Shown: piece after piece, positions 1 to 12,398 of the stretch | How the letters are laid out: each line of letters starts with the position of its first letter | How positions within the stretch are numbered: the first letter of the stretch is position 1 | Origin: Purshia tridentata | Lineage: Eukaryota > Streptophyta > Magnoliopsida > Rosales > Rosaceae | Length of the DNA: 64,000 nucleotides | Assembly: GCA_003254885.1 (NCBI GenBank) | Contig: QANT01004966.1 | Coordinates: forward strand, 1 to 64,000 | Direction: 5' to 3' | Notes under the pieces: model-generated | The model's database searches: none | The model's input: the letters and a program-made list of their open reading frames with translations, nothing else | Told to the model about the DNA's origin: nothing | Translations under genes and position numbers: made by a program

Positions 1-104
1 TTTAGTTTTAATGTTTGTGACGTGCCCGAGGGTCGAGGCCCATGTCGTGAGACGTGGCGCCCCCACAGGGTCATCTCGGGGTCAACTCCGGGGCGGTCCT
101 GTCA
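1..104 (+). mobile_element. 3' tail of an LTR (Ty3/gypsy-type), cut by window edge
   Basis: The block runs through a CCCCACAGGG motif and ends in GGCGGTCCTGTCA. The large LTR at 29884-32854 ends in the same way (CCCCACAGGG, then GGTCGGTTCTGTCA), so this is the end of a related LTR whose body lies outside the window. No coding part is visible. Fossil; condition of the parent element unknown. Confidence 0.6.
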
Positions 105-1290
105 TGAATCTTATACAGAAGCCCAAAATACAGAAAATTAACATTATATATATAAATAATTTCATAAAAAATATAATCACTGCATCAAAACTGGATATAG
201 GCCACCCATGGTTTTGGTGATTATTGGTGCAATGGCCACCAAATATTGTGGGATAATCACTCTAGCCATCATGTAGTCACTGTTAAGCTGAAGGTAGCTG
301 GGAATGGGGTGGCAATTGCCTATCGCAACCCTTCTCTTGGAATGGTGGATTATGTTGACATGACCTCCATTTTCCTAGTGCCACCCCTGCCTCCACTTAA
401 GTTGCAGTTAGTTGGTGATTGCCTCTCACCATTTCTGCAGGTAGTTGCAGTATTAGTGGCTTCAGAAAAAACATTTTACAAATTCCAACCACAAAAATGG
501 TCACCATTTTAAAAAACATTGGAATTGTTGTTCTGAAATTAATATTAATATTGGTTTATGCTATATGATCACTAATGTGTTTTTAGTGGGTTGATCAGTT
601 CCAATTACCCAAATTATTGCCACTGTTATTGATTTGTTGATTTTATCATTATGCCATTACCCACCATTGTTTCTTACCATGTGGGATAATCTGGAATATA
701 TACCATTATTATTGCCAATTTGGTTTCATTTGGAACTGCACCCATTGTGCACTAATTTTGATTGCTTTACTACTGAATTACCATTTTGGCCGCCATACTA
801 TTTATTATTTGATCTTATCAATTGAATGTGCACTTTAATTTATGGGTAACACAATCATTGATGAAAATAACAAGTTCATCCTGCATAGTCATTGTCAACT
901 TGAAACCATGAGATGCAGATTCAACAAAATGCAAATAATGGCCATATTTTAGCACCCAAAATAGAGTTAGGATAATTGAATTATGCACTGTGCTTACAAC
1001 ATAACACACCAGGCCAATCACACTGATCACAGAGGTACCATTCAAGCACACCCTACACACTTAACATGTCAAAACACCTTGCAACACTAAGTGCATGTAT
1101 ACAGGCAAGGCAAGTACAACCAAGTATACAACTAGGCCACCATCCGCATGTTTCCTCCAAAGCACAACTTGGATTCAAAATATAATGCCCACAAAAATAT
1201 ATATATTTTGAGGCTTTGCTGTCCTCATATGTGCTAGCGAATTCACTCTTTTACTTCAGACAAGTTCCCAAAATAGCAGTGTATCTATAT
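105..1290. other. AT-rich non-coding stretch
   Basis: No convincing gene on either strand. The small ORFs here have no recognisable domain and show no coding continuity. By position this is the downstream flank of the minus-strand Transposase_24 pseudogene that ends near 1291, so it may be the 3' part of that older element. No element end was found in it. Confidence 0.4.
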
Positions 1291-2714
1291 CTATGAAAAC
1301 ATAAAATAAAATAAAAAAGCCCAACACACACCTTCAGTTTGTATCTGCATCCTCACATCTAAAACTAAGTCCACCCCTACTTTCTCCCCCATCACCTTGC
1401 TCGTTTGGGTTATAGTTGATGTGCTGCTGTCCCACTGGTGTCGCAGACGTGGAACCTCTTGTGGGGTAAGCCTCAAACGATGATGCCAATGATGGTAACA
1501 ATGTGGAACCGACCTGAGAGGAAGTAGCAAAAGTGGTGGGGCCACGTAAGAAGTGGGAGCAGTCACAGTGCCAATGCTAGCCCTTAACAAGCCATCCAAC
1601 GCCTGTGACACCCTCCCATTGAAGCTGAAATCCATCTCTACCTGCTGCCTTTGGAGGTTCAGTATCTCCGAGTTGTTAACAATTTGCAGCCTCTCAACTT
1701 TAGCGCGATATTGCTCCATCACCCTTCGGTTATTTTCTAGTTCTATTCGTTGCACTTCAGCATGCCTGGCTGCCTCTGCCAGTAAATGATCGTTTGCCAA
1801 CCTCAATTGTTGCAGCTCTGCCCCAAACCCACGGTGCTCAAGAACCAGTCCTGGAATGTCCCTAGGACTGACCCCGAGCCCATATCCTCGGACACGTCCA
1901 CTTGTCTCAAGTCCACAACGGCTGAAAATATGTCATTGCAAACAGCTGTAGTGATTGGAGGGTTTGTTGGCACTTGCTCGTACTCTGCTACTTGCCTGTC
2001 CATCTCCATCTGTCCAAACAATCCAATTTCCTCATTATGCAGTGCTATAACCCAGTAAGTGTACAGCCCATGCATTTATATTGTCTAATAGCCCATTATT
2101 CCTCTTGTAAGTTACTCATAAACCCAAAACATTACTAACCATGATACCCCTTGATGCCTCATCAACTGGGCTGCCATTGGATCTCAGGTGTGTAAGTCTA
2201 AAAAGCTCAATCCTGTTTGGTTGCTCCCCATCATGATATTGTGCCTGTTCAAGTTCATTTTTTCAGTTACACAGCTATACCCCCAGGTTAAAGTGATATA
2301 AACAACACATGTACTCCATTTTTAGCTATCAATCTAGAGTATAGGTAGACATATATTCCTTACGTATTCATCTCGACTTGGGCATGTGATTTGGTCCCAG
2401 TGGTGTGCCCACACTATAGTTTGGCCCGGTTAATTGTATTAACTGCACATCGTTTCTATCAACAAAAAATGAAGCCCAAGTCTCTATAATCAGGTGCATG
2501 CCATAGATTGCAAACATGATATCATGGTATTAAATGTGGCTACACTCAAGTTCTAACCTTTCCTTCATTTGAGTCCCAGTGCGCAACAAAGCCACGCCAC
2601 TGATCTGGGTCCACATATTGATCTCCACAAACGAATCGCTGGTTTGTGGTACGGAAAGGCTTGTACCAGAGTTTCCGGAGATGAAACTTGTGGTGCTTCC
2701 ACCTCTCGTTCATC
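1291..2714 (-). pseudogene. Transposase_24 (Ptta/En/Spm) gene, 3' part, split by a CACTA element
   Basis: Minus-strand exon-like blocks appear in the order expected for plant Ptta/En/Spm Transposase_24 proteins. Block 2714-2563 encodes NERWKHHKFHLRKLW and DPDQWRGFVAHW. Block 2243-2142 encodes NRIELFRLTHLRSNG followed by SPVDEAS. Block 2055-1830 contains QVAEYEQ and NDIFSAVV. Block 1825-1560 is a coiled coil beginning RLANDHLLAEAARHAEVQ. The frame shifts once near 1840, just before the coiled coil. The 5' part of the same gene lies at 14149-14856, on the far side of the CACTA element. It is a dead transposon gene; which superfamily mobilised it is unresolved, because its own element ends were not found. 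Confidence 0.7.
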
Positions 2715-2717
2715 TTA
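2715..2717. repeat. Target-site duplication TTA, left side of CACTA element
   Basis: TTA sits directly before CACTACTAG and is repeated directly after the right end at 14146-14148. Three-base duplications are the rule for CACTA transposons. Confidence 0.85.
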
Positions 2718-2734
2718 CACTACTAGAAAAAAGC

Positions 2735-3480
2735 AAACAGACAACAGATTTTAACCGTGGTCTAATTCTTCCAAATACCGTTGTATAATCGACGACGTCT
2801 ATTGGGGTAAGAATAGACAACGGTTCCAAACCGTTGTGTTATTGAATTGAAGACAATAGTTTCCTGAAGAAAAATGTTGTATATGTTCTATAAAAAACCA
2901 TTGTATAAGTAAAACTATTGTTGAGTACAACTATACACATCGGTTTTCCACAATAAATAGTTGTATAACGATATATTACACAACGGTTATAATTAATTTT
3001 TCCTCATTACACATCTGTTTTATGTCTAAAAGCGAGCTAAAATATCTGTTAGACAACGGTTTTTTAGTAATAACCGTTGTTTATACTGACTACTCATATC
3101 AGTATCCATGTCTACATGCATTTCTTACCTCGATTAAATTTACAAACCGTTGTATTAATTCGCTTAAAACACGGCTTTGTGATAGTAACCATTGTGTATA
3201 GTTAACTATTTATGTTATACTTGATGGTTATATATCTCTTACGCTATGGTTTTCTTATAATAACCGTTGTTTTAATAATATAAAACAATAGTTTGTGTTA
3301 ATAAACCGATGTATATTATTATTATTTCTCTTATTGTCCTTGTGTATATTTTGTATATACATCGGTTTCTGTTGAAATTTGTTACATGAAATTTGTTAGT
3401 ACAATGGTTCTTAACAATTAATTGTTGTATGCCCCTGTTTACATCTATTTTCACCTGATTCTAGACAATGCAATTATCAA
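2735..3480. repeat. Left subterminal repeats of the CACTA element
   Basis: Many degenerate copies of AACCGTTGT and its complement ACAACGGTT lie in both orientations, for example near 2821, 2835, 2985, 3055 and 3075. In the CACTA family such arrays bind the element's own TNPA-like protein. The matching right array is shorter (13950-14110). Confidence 0.75.
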
Positions 3481-3835
3481 CAATTAAATAGTTCCATCCC
3501 AGAATCTTCTACACTTACACAAGAATTTATAATGGCTTTTGTATTTGATAATCAATGAAATAATATATAATGTATGTACTTATATTGAAATTTGATATCT
3601 CTACCTATCTTACTCCCTTAACTTAAAGCCATATACAAAACCCCAATGACATTTACAAAAAGCAGCCCTCAATATATTATGTAGTAACTTCATGCCATCT
3701 ATCTATTCTAGCAAACTAGCTAATACGCCAAAATGATCAATTATATACCCCAAGCTAATCTACCTATACACATGGCCTCCAAAATCAAGCCCAAAATGTT
3801 GGCATGTCTGCAAAAATCCAAGATATTATTAAGTA

Positions 3836-6800
3836 CTACATATACTGCCCTACAAGGATTGTCCATTCACTCTGGACCTCGTCGATATCTTCTTGGGTAT
3901 AAGTATTGTCCATCCTCCGCTCCCACTGAAATAATCAGAATAACAATCAATCACTAATTAAGTTGCAAGATAAACTAAGGCATAAGCTGCAAAATAACAT
4001 TCAACCGCTAACATTTAACTAAACTCAAATTCCAACAAGTATATATTGACATTAATTTAAAGGCACTGTACATAAAATTAAGTCACTAATTATTAAGCTA
4101 CTTCTTACCTTACTCACAAAAGCCAAGCTATCATCTAGTATTATTTCCTTCATAAAGCGCATAACAAAATAACCACACTCCTTGTCAGTTGGTTATTGAG
4201 GAATGCCCTAAATAAAATAAGATTTGTATCAAAAAATGTACAAGTAAAAGTGTATAGCAATTAATGCAATGGTAAATAGGACAACCTACTGCCATATTTT
4301 TCCAGCCAATTACTTTACGCCCTTGCCTGTTCTTGTGTGCATTGAATATTCTAATTGCACTGTCACAGCAGAAAACACAACCCCAGTCCGATCAGATAAT
4401 CCCACCAATAAATACCCAAAAGCATATAACCATGGAAGATATCATTTGGCAGACATGAATGAATTCTCTGTTTATTTTATAGCACAAAGTTCAGTATATT
4501 TCATTTGCTCTTTAGTAAAGGACCAAACTATTTTGCCAAGGTTGATAACCAATTTAACACCAATTCTTATAACTTGTCCACAACATTTTTCCATTCATCA
4601 CCAATCAGCCGTCTCCTCATTGGGTCCATGAAATAGACAGTCTCCTTAGTAGGATGAACAATTGTCAGCATCCAATGATTTCTATGCCAAAAAAAAAAAA
4701 GTCACATTAAATAGAGTATATGGCTGGCAAATAGTTAATTATATTGACAAGTCATGATTTCTTAAAATTAAATAACTTACCTAGAATTATAAGGAACCAA
4801 AAAAATGCAATCTTTAGAACATCCAGTGAACCTCCCTGCCAAGTACCTTGCTCTTTCAGTTACAGATCCATATCCTATCGCTTCAGTTCGAGCAGGGTCG
4901 CAAAAACCAATCATGCTTGCCATTTGTGCTCTCTTCACCAAATTATACAAGTGCCTGTAACAAAGTCTATGAGCAAATAGATAGCATGATTACATAATAA
5001 TTGTAAGGGAGAAAACTAGTCATGTAACAAAGAGAAGATAAGGTTTGCATTACCTCATATAAACCACAATGCAGGTGGCTGATATTTCAAGCATGCCATT
5101 GAATTAGATATATCTTCCTGCAAAATGTAGGTTTTCCTACCTGCCCCAAAAACCTCTGCATCTATTTCCATGAGTATTGTATTACTCTCAGTCATTACAT
5201 TTTGTGCATGCATGCACAACATCTTCAGTGGCGTAGGTAATGCTTTCAGGCCCAACTCCATCAGATCCTTCTTCCTTGGTTGCTTTTCCCATTTCCCTTG
5301 TGCATGTTCCTCCTTCACATCATCCACTTCAATGACTGTAGCTTGTTTCCCCTTTGCATATTCAAACAAACAGCAATTGGAACACAATTTATTACATATT
5401 AGAATGATTTTCAGTAAGAAATTGAAGCAATGAACACAATTTATCACATATTTTAAATGATTTTCAGCAAGAAATTTTGAATTAATGTCTAGAAAATAAT
5501 ATAATATTGGATTGGGATAGAATTGTTACTTTCAAAACAGTGTCCTTGTCAACCACATGAACCATCTTCCTGTCTTCCTTATCCAGCTGCTCTTCTAAAT
5601 TCTTCTCGACTCCCTGCCTGCTAAGTTGCTGCTCCACATGCTTTTCCATTTCCTTCTCAACATGTAAATCAGCCATCTTATGCACTTTGTTGGCAACATT
5701 GGTGCTTGCTTTATTAGAGCCATATTCAACATTATGGTTGGATGAGGGAGTATGAGGACTAGTAACTAACAGCCCAGCTGGTGTTCCAACAATTTTGGAC
5801 TTATCTTCGCCCTTTAATGCTTGAATTTCTGCTAGCCAATATTCGCGCTCCTCTGCTATTATCTTATCTCGCTCCTCTACCATGATTTGTTTCACACTTT
5901 CACGTATTGTCTCTTTCATACTCTTGCTTGCAGGGAAGTTAAAGTAAGAAGTTGGCTTCACATAACCTTCCACGCCTCTAACTTTCCCTGAGTGCTCAAG
6001 GGTCCCTAATGCCATTGTAAGGACATTTGTTGTACCAGAAGTGGTCAGCTTGCCCTCCGCTACTTGTTTCTTTAACTCATGCTGCAACCATGCAAATTAG
6101 ACACATATTACTATTATCAAATTGACTATCAACTTAATTTTGGTATAGAGTATAGACAACTTTTCTACATAATTAATATAAGTACATACCCTTACCAAAA
6201 AAAAAAAATATAAGTAAAATAGAAAAATAGAGTGAGTGCAGCTGTTAATTTATTGGTTCTACTAGTCTAGAGTGAGTCAAGTGGAAGAAATTATAATGTT
6301 ATTATATGGCTTAAGTGTGTGAAAGTGTGGAAAAAAAAATGATGGACCTGGACTCTCCTTCAAATACCATTTAACAAGAATAAACACTAATGCACTATTG
6401 CTGGCAATACATATTCATTAGTTGGGGTCCTCCATTGAATTTTTCTTTTCTACCAATTATACACTACTTACTAGGATTTTCTTATTAATTGATCAGTTAA
6501 TTCTATGAAAAACTAACAACTTTGCCTTAAAGAAATCCTTTCATTTTGGCACTAGAAAGAAAGGCTTGTTTGACCATGTAGTTATGGTAATTAATAGAGC
6601 TGAAACAGTAGAAAAGAAACTGGCTTTCCCTCTAACTTTGTCCCAATTTAACATCATTTCTAGTTTTCAACTCTTAGAAAAAACTCTTAGGCCTACCACC
6701 TCCAGCCCTTTAAACTTTAAAATTAAGAAGAAACTTGGAGTTCAAATTAAAAATGTATTGTTACTTACAATTTCAGCAGCCTTTGTCGCTACTTTTTCAT

Positions 6801-7815
6801 CTGGGTATTTTCCATTCTTATCTTCATGAGCTTTAATCCAAAGGGTGGCCCGATCAATGACTTCACCTGGGGAATCTTTCATCTGTAAAATAAAAGATGA
6901 GTTATGACCAGCTACAACTCTTTGTAAACCTCATGTTCGATAATATAAAATTGATAGAAGAATAGACACACATACCAGTTTCTCCTCCAACCCAGCATAC
7001 CCTTTACAAGATAACCTATGGTGATACTCATGCTTAGATTTTCTCTTCATCTGCTCGTTGTGAAGTTCCTTCAAAAGAAAATATTTGCGCACGGTAATTC
7101 TATAGATATAATTTGCAAAACAGCAAATATAGGATAAAAACTGTGAAACCACACACTCACCTCAAACTTATCTGACAGCCTAGATTGCACAAATTGTTTC
7201 TAATCTTCATTTTCAATGAAGGAATAGTCTTTAGGAGGATCACATAATAACTCAGGTTCATCTTTGTAAGGAAGCACATGCTTGCAAGTCAGCCTCGACT
7301 TGAATTCCCTCCACTCTGATCCAGCAGACGCAATCACCAACTTCTTACATTCAGGACTCAGCACAAAAGCCATCTAAAAAGTATGAGTAAGTCAATTAGA
7401 GAGTCAAGGCAATAAAATGAAAGTTTAACCTTAGAATGGAGAATGATGTTTAACTACATGTTGCTTACCTCCACATCTTCCCATATTTTTTTTTCACATC
7501 ATCCTCAATATTCTTCCACTTGTCTATGGTAATTGGAACCTTGGTACGTGCTAAAGTCCCAATATAAGACTGCATCTCGGATGCTGCCTCCCCACATGGC
7601 TGTCCTTTCGAATTAAAAGTAACCACTTTTTTGACCTTAATTATTTTCCGCTTCACAATGCGAGGCATTGTAACCATTCCACGCTTCTTCCCACCAACAA
7701 CTGAGCTTTCTGTTGTAGCACTGTCATTTGTCACCTTCGATTGACTTGAAGTAGCCTGAGGCGCCTTTGATTTTGCAGTCTTCGATTTGGAGGAAGCCAC
7801 TGCCTTTGGCGCCAT
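3836..7815 (-). pseudogene. CACTA gene 2: Transposase_24 joined to a C-terminal Ulp1/C48 protease domain
   Basis: Start at MAPKAVASSKSK (7815). Exon 1 (to about 7470) holds a basic N-terminus and VTFNSKGQPCGEAASEM. Exon 7373-7157 encodes LSPECKKLVIASAGSEWREF and continues to RLSDKFE, with one in-frame TAG where the family usually has Trp. Further exons lie near 7080-6970 and 6880-6775. A long coiled-coil exon follows at 6085-5530, then 5350-5055. The last exons carry RHLYNLVKRAQM, YLAGRFTGCSKDCIFLVPYN, HWMLTIVHP with FMDPMRRRL, and DKECGYFVMRFM. These match the Ulp1/C48 His, Asp and Gln-Cys segments. The tail WERRMDNTYTQEDIDEVQ ends with TAG at 3836. Stops are also seen after VVDKL and before PTDKEC. 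Several splice sites fit GT-AG. The protease may act on SUMO-like substrates; that role is inferred. Confidence 0.82.
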
Positions 7816-8022
7816 TTTCTTGGACAGCACACACAACAATTTAAAAAATTAGAGGCAATGCACTACAACAATCATCCCACCAAAAATAAATAAATAAATA
7901 AACTTTAAGATTCATAGTAAATTAATGCTAACATGACATTGAATAAGAAAAAATATGTACAAAGTTTATACCTTTAAGACTGATTTTACCTTGCATAAAA
8001 ACCATATACCATCAGCTAACCA

Positions 8023-11000
8023 CTACTTGTCAATCCATATACCCTCACCATCAGGTCTACGGCAGTTGATCCCATTTTCACTAACAAGATCATCAAAAGT
8101 CTCAATTGATGGCAAATCTCTTGTGAAAGGCTGAAGGTCAACTATATTAGCACCTAACTCATCATCAAAATCAGAATCATTGTAGTTTGTATATGGAGTT
8201 GATAGAACAACAGACCATGCAGCATCTGCAGGGTCTTCTACATAAAAGACATGTTTGACTTGTTTACCCAACACAAACTGATCATGTTTGAACCCTATCC
8301 TACTAAGGTTGACCAAAGTAAAGCCTAGCTCATCTATTTTAATTCCATTTATATTCTCAACCCAATCACACTTAAAGACAGGTATCCTAAACTTGAAATA
8401 GTCAAGTTCTCATATTTCTTGGATCACCCCATAGAAGGACATATTTGTGATTATGGGATTTTTATCTTTTGCACTAGCAACTTGCATTGTATCCCCTTCC
8501 CAACACACGCCACTATTTTGAACAGCCCGTACATCATCACGAGCCTTAGTATTGAAATGAACCTCATGAATGGAATAACTTTGGAATTTTGGGACTTCCA
8601 TACATGGTCCATCAGCTAACCACCTAACCATTTCGGGTACCTCATGATGTTCACAATTGAGCTCAGATTGAACCTGCAATAATAAGCATTGACATAAAAC
8701 TAAAATGACCAAATTTTAGATTGAAGCATAATTTTAACATATAGTCCAACACTTACTCGATTCCTTAACCAAGGAATGAAAGTGCGATTGTGCTTATCTT
8801 GTAGCCACTTATCATTTTTCTTGAACCTAGGATGTGCTTTCTTCAAGTAACTCATATGCTCACTGTATAAAATCAGGTTCATTAAAAATAGTGACAGTTG
8901 AGCTACTCAAACACATAATTAATCTACATTTATGGAAAGGAAATGAGAAAGCCCCTACGTGATATAAGGTGTCACTTCATTTGTATTCTCTAATAAAAAG
9001 AGATGAGCTTGCTGTAAGAGATCATGATCAACTCTATGTATAGAAGCACCAGATAAGGGTTTGCATTCCGAAGAAGACCCTTGATTATGTCTTGATGAGA
9101 TTCCAATTGTATTGCCAGCAGAGAGATGATCACTACAAAATTCTATAGCTTCTTCAGCAATATAACACTCGGCAATACAACCCTCGGGACGATACCGATT
9201 CCGAACGTAGGACTTTAGCACTTTCATATACCGTTCAAATGGATATATCCATCTAAAGTAAACTGGTCCACATAATTGCACTTCTCTTACAAGATGCACT
9301 GTTAAATGAACCATAATATCAAAGAATGATGGTGGAAAATACTTCTCCAACAAAAAAAGTGTGACCACTAGATCTTCTTGCGTCTTATCTAGTGTAGATG
9401 CATCCACAACTTTACTACATATTTTGTTAAAGAAGAAACAAAATCTGGTTAAAGCATATCTCACAGGTTTCTCCAACACTGAACGTATGGCCACAGGCAA
9501 CAACTATTGCATGAAGGTATGATAGTTATGTGATTTAAATCCTCGGAATTTCCAATCCTAATTCCGCACCCACTTACTAGCAAACAGCAATCAGCAAACA
9601 GGCAAAGCAACCAAACAAGTAATTGAACTAGAAATTAGTTGAACTTAGATTCACTCACTTTGTTCCGCACGAAAAGACCGAACTGCCCTTCGTGGCTTCT
9701 TTGCTCGGATTCTAAAATCTGACAGCACAACGGCATTGGAAATACCATTCTCAAGCCAAGCGTACCTATTAAGACCAGACAACCAACAAACAACCATAGA
9801 GTTCACAACAGTTCCTTTAACAACTGAAACGGGCGGGAACCACCACGCACGGTGGCTGCCCGGCCCTGGAAAACGTACGAAAAGTCAAAGAACTCACCTA
9901 CAGGCTCGGGTGGTTGGCCCGAGGCCAAAAACACAGAAATTGGGTCACTAGAACCACCACACGCGGCAGGACCCGCGGTGGTCAACTGCCAAAAACAAAA
10001 GTCACGTTTAGCTAAAACGAACTACACAGGCACGTAAAGTACGTGGATGGAATCAATTCTCATACCTAGGTCGACGGCCAAAAGTGGCCGGAAAAGGAGA
10101 AAAACTGGCCAGAAAGCCGCCGGCCTACTCAACTTCGATCCGCCATCCACAGCGGTCCTACTGACGATCGGAGCATACCAATCAACTGGGCTCGACGAGA
10201 CGAAGAGGTCTGGGCAAGTGGGAGGTCGCGTCGTCGCCGGAATCGCCGCGATCGCTGCCGTGATGCCAACTGTGCACGATCGGATTCTTCTCTTTTCGGG
10301 TTGTTTCACGAGGAGCCGCCACCACAGGAAGGAAGATGGGAGAGAGGCGAGCACGGCAAGCCGAAGATCGGCTCCAGCCGTCGCCGGACGTGCCCCCACG
10401 CGCCGGCAGAAGTCGTGGCTGGGTGAGAGGCTCGCGAGAGAGAGAGACGCGTCGGGAGAGAGGAGAGAGAAACTGAGGTGTTTCTGGGGTTTTGGGCTCT
10501 TTAAAATCAACTTTTCCAAAATTACCAATTTGTCCCTCTTTTCACACATCCGTAACTTCCAAACCATAGCTCCGTTTAACGCGTGCTACGTGTCTACGAA
10601 CTCGTGAGGACGAGACCTTTCCAACGAACCCAAGGTCAACGCAAAAACCTTGCTTGAACTCAAAGTCAACTTTTGCCCCCAACTTTAAAAGTCAAACCTT
10701 AAAATTCGAAAAAGCCTCCAAAACGTTTTACTTTTCCAGAAAAATCCTGAAAACCTTTAAAAAGCTTTTCAAAACCAATTTAGAAGGTACGGGGTGTTAC
10801 AGACTTTCATTTCAAAAAAGGATTTGCAAACAACTCTCTTTTCTTCTCTAGACAAATTCCAACTTGCTGCAGGCAAATGAGTTCTTTTTTCTCCAATAAT
10901 AGGTCCTAATTCCACACGTACCCCCATCTCAAGAAGATCTAAACGAGTTAAAAGCCCATCTTTGGTTTTTCCCGGAATGTTCAACAATGTACCGATAATA

Positions 11001-12398
11001 CTATCGCATACATTTTTCTCAATATGCATGACATCGAGACAATGGCGAACATGAAGAGATTTCAAATATTTAAGCTAAAAAAAGATCGACTTCTTTTTCC
11101 AACATGCTCTTGTGTCACCTTCCACACGATTACGAGGCCACTTTTTTTCCCAAAAGGTACGAAATCAAGGCTTTCCACATGTGCCAAAACTTCCTCCCCA
11201 CTTAATGGCTCAGGAGGTGGAGAAAACTCTTGACAGTTATTAAATGCAGCCTTTTGCTTCTGATAAGGATGATGTCGGCTTAAGAATCTTCGATGGCCGA
11301 TGTATACGCATTTATTACCGTGGACCAACTTGTGGGGTTTTGTGTGTTCTCCACATACTGGACATGGATTATATCCTTTGACCACACATCCAGATAAATT
11401 CCCATATGCTGGAAAGTCGTTTATTGTCCACAAAAGTGCACCTTTTAGAGTGAAATATTCTCCTTTGTAAGTATCATAGACCCCATCAACTCCTTTCCAT
11501 AGTGTTTTTAGATCATCGATCAAAGGTGCAAGGTAAACGTCTATATCATTTCCAGGTTGGTTAGGGCCAGAGATCAATAGACTCAACATGATGAACTTTC
11601 TTTTCATACACAACCATGGGGGCAAATTATAAGTAACAATTAGAACGGGCCAGCAACTGTATCTACTACTTAAAAATACCACAATACCTTTGCAGGAACC
11701 CCCTCCCTGATAGTTGAATCCTTGCTTAACTTCCACCTTGACACACTACAATTGGGGCAATTAATTTCATCAGCATACTCATTCCTATATAGGATACAGT
11801 CATTAGGGCATGCATGAATTTTTTCATAGTCCATCCCTAATGCACTCAAAGTCTTCTTTGCCTCGTATGTAGATGTGGGTATGTTATGACCCTCGGGAAG
11901 AAAATCTCCTAAAGCAATCAATTAGTCAGTGAAACTTACATCACTCCATCCATGCCTCGCTTTCAAATTGTATAATCTTGCAAGTGCTGGTAGCTTGGTG
12001 TGTTTACAACCAAGATACAAAGGGTCATCACCATTCCCAACCAAATTCATGAAATTGTTAGAATCATTGGAACATTCTTCTGATCCATCATCTCCCATGT
12101 CCACCGATTCAGAGACAAAATTACTTTGGTGTTCCTCCACACATCTAGTTGCATTCTCAAATGTACTAGAAACTTCTCCATGCCAAACCCAAGTTTGGTA
12201 AGTCGGGTCTATACCATTAAAATATAGATGATCCCTTATAACTCCAATCCCCTATTGTCTCATATTTTCACATTTAACGCAAGGACAGTGAATGAGGTTT
12301 GAGTTTCTAGTATGCTCTAATGCAAACTTGAAGAATTCGTGTATCCCTAACTCATATGCCCTTGATCTTCTATCTGCATACATCCAGGCCTTATCCAT
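8023..12398 (-). pseudogene. CACTA gene 1: TNP2-type transposase (Transpos_assoc, Transposase_21, DUF4218, DUF4216)
   Basis: Start MDKAWMYADRRSRAYELG at 12398 opens a Transpos_assoc domain (LIHCPCVKCENMRQ). The block 11921-11670 has LGMDYEKIHACPNDCILYR. The block 11650-11065 has YSCWPVLIVTYNLPPWLCMK, DIDVYLAPLIDDLK and YIGHRRFLSRHHPY. The block 11065-10807 has HCLDVMHIEKNV. After the LTR insertion come KSHNYHTFMQ, the DUF4218 part (VHLTVHLVREVQLCGPVYFR, FERYMKVLKSYV) and DUF4216 (8400-8023, AAWSVVLSTPY). The gene is dead: roughly 80 residues are missing between VLWYF and SSRYSCWP, stops follow NMRQ and FMQ, and about 25 residues are lost at the LTR junction. Confidence 0.88.
9551..10801 (-). 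mobile_element. Truncated solo LTR inside the CACTA transposase gene
   Basis: On the minus strand it begins TGTAACACCCCGTACC at 10801 and follows the LTRs of the 22098-27514 element closely, but stops partway, so the part that would match 22098-22920 is absent. It lies between the TNP2 blocks ending FFEMKV and starting FKSH. No clear target duplication remains at the truncated end. Fossil, non-coding; the GC-rich ORFs across it are incidental. Confidence 0.8.

Noticed and set aside
10047-10607. ORFs of about 180 codons on both strands
   Set aside because: They fall in the truncated LTR inside the CACTA element; same GC-rich LTR sequence as at 23.5 and 26.9 kb.
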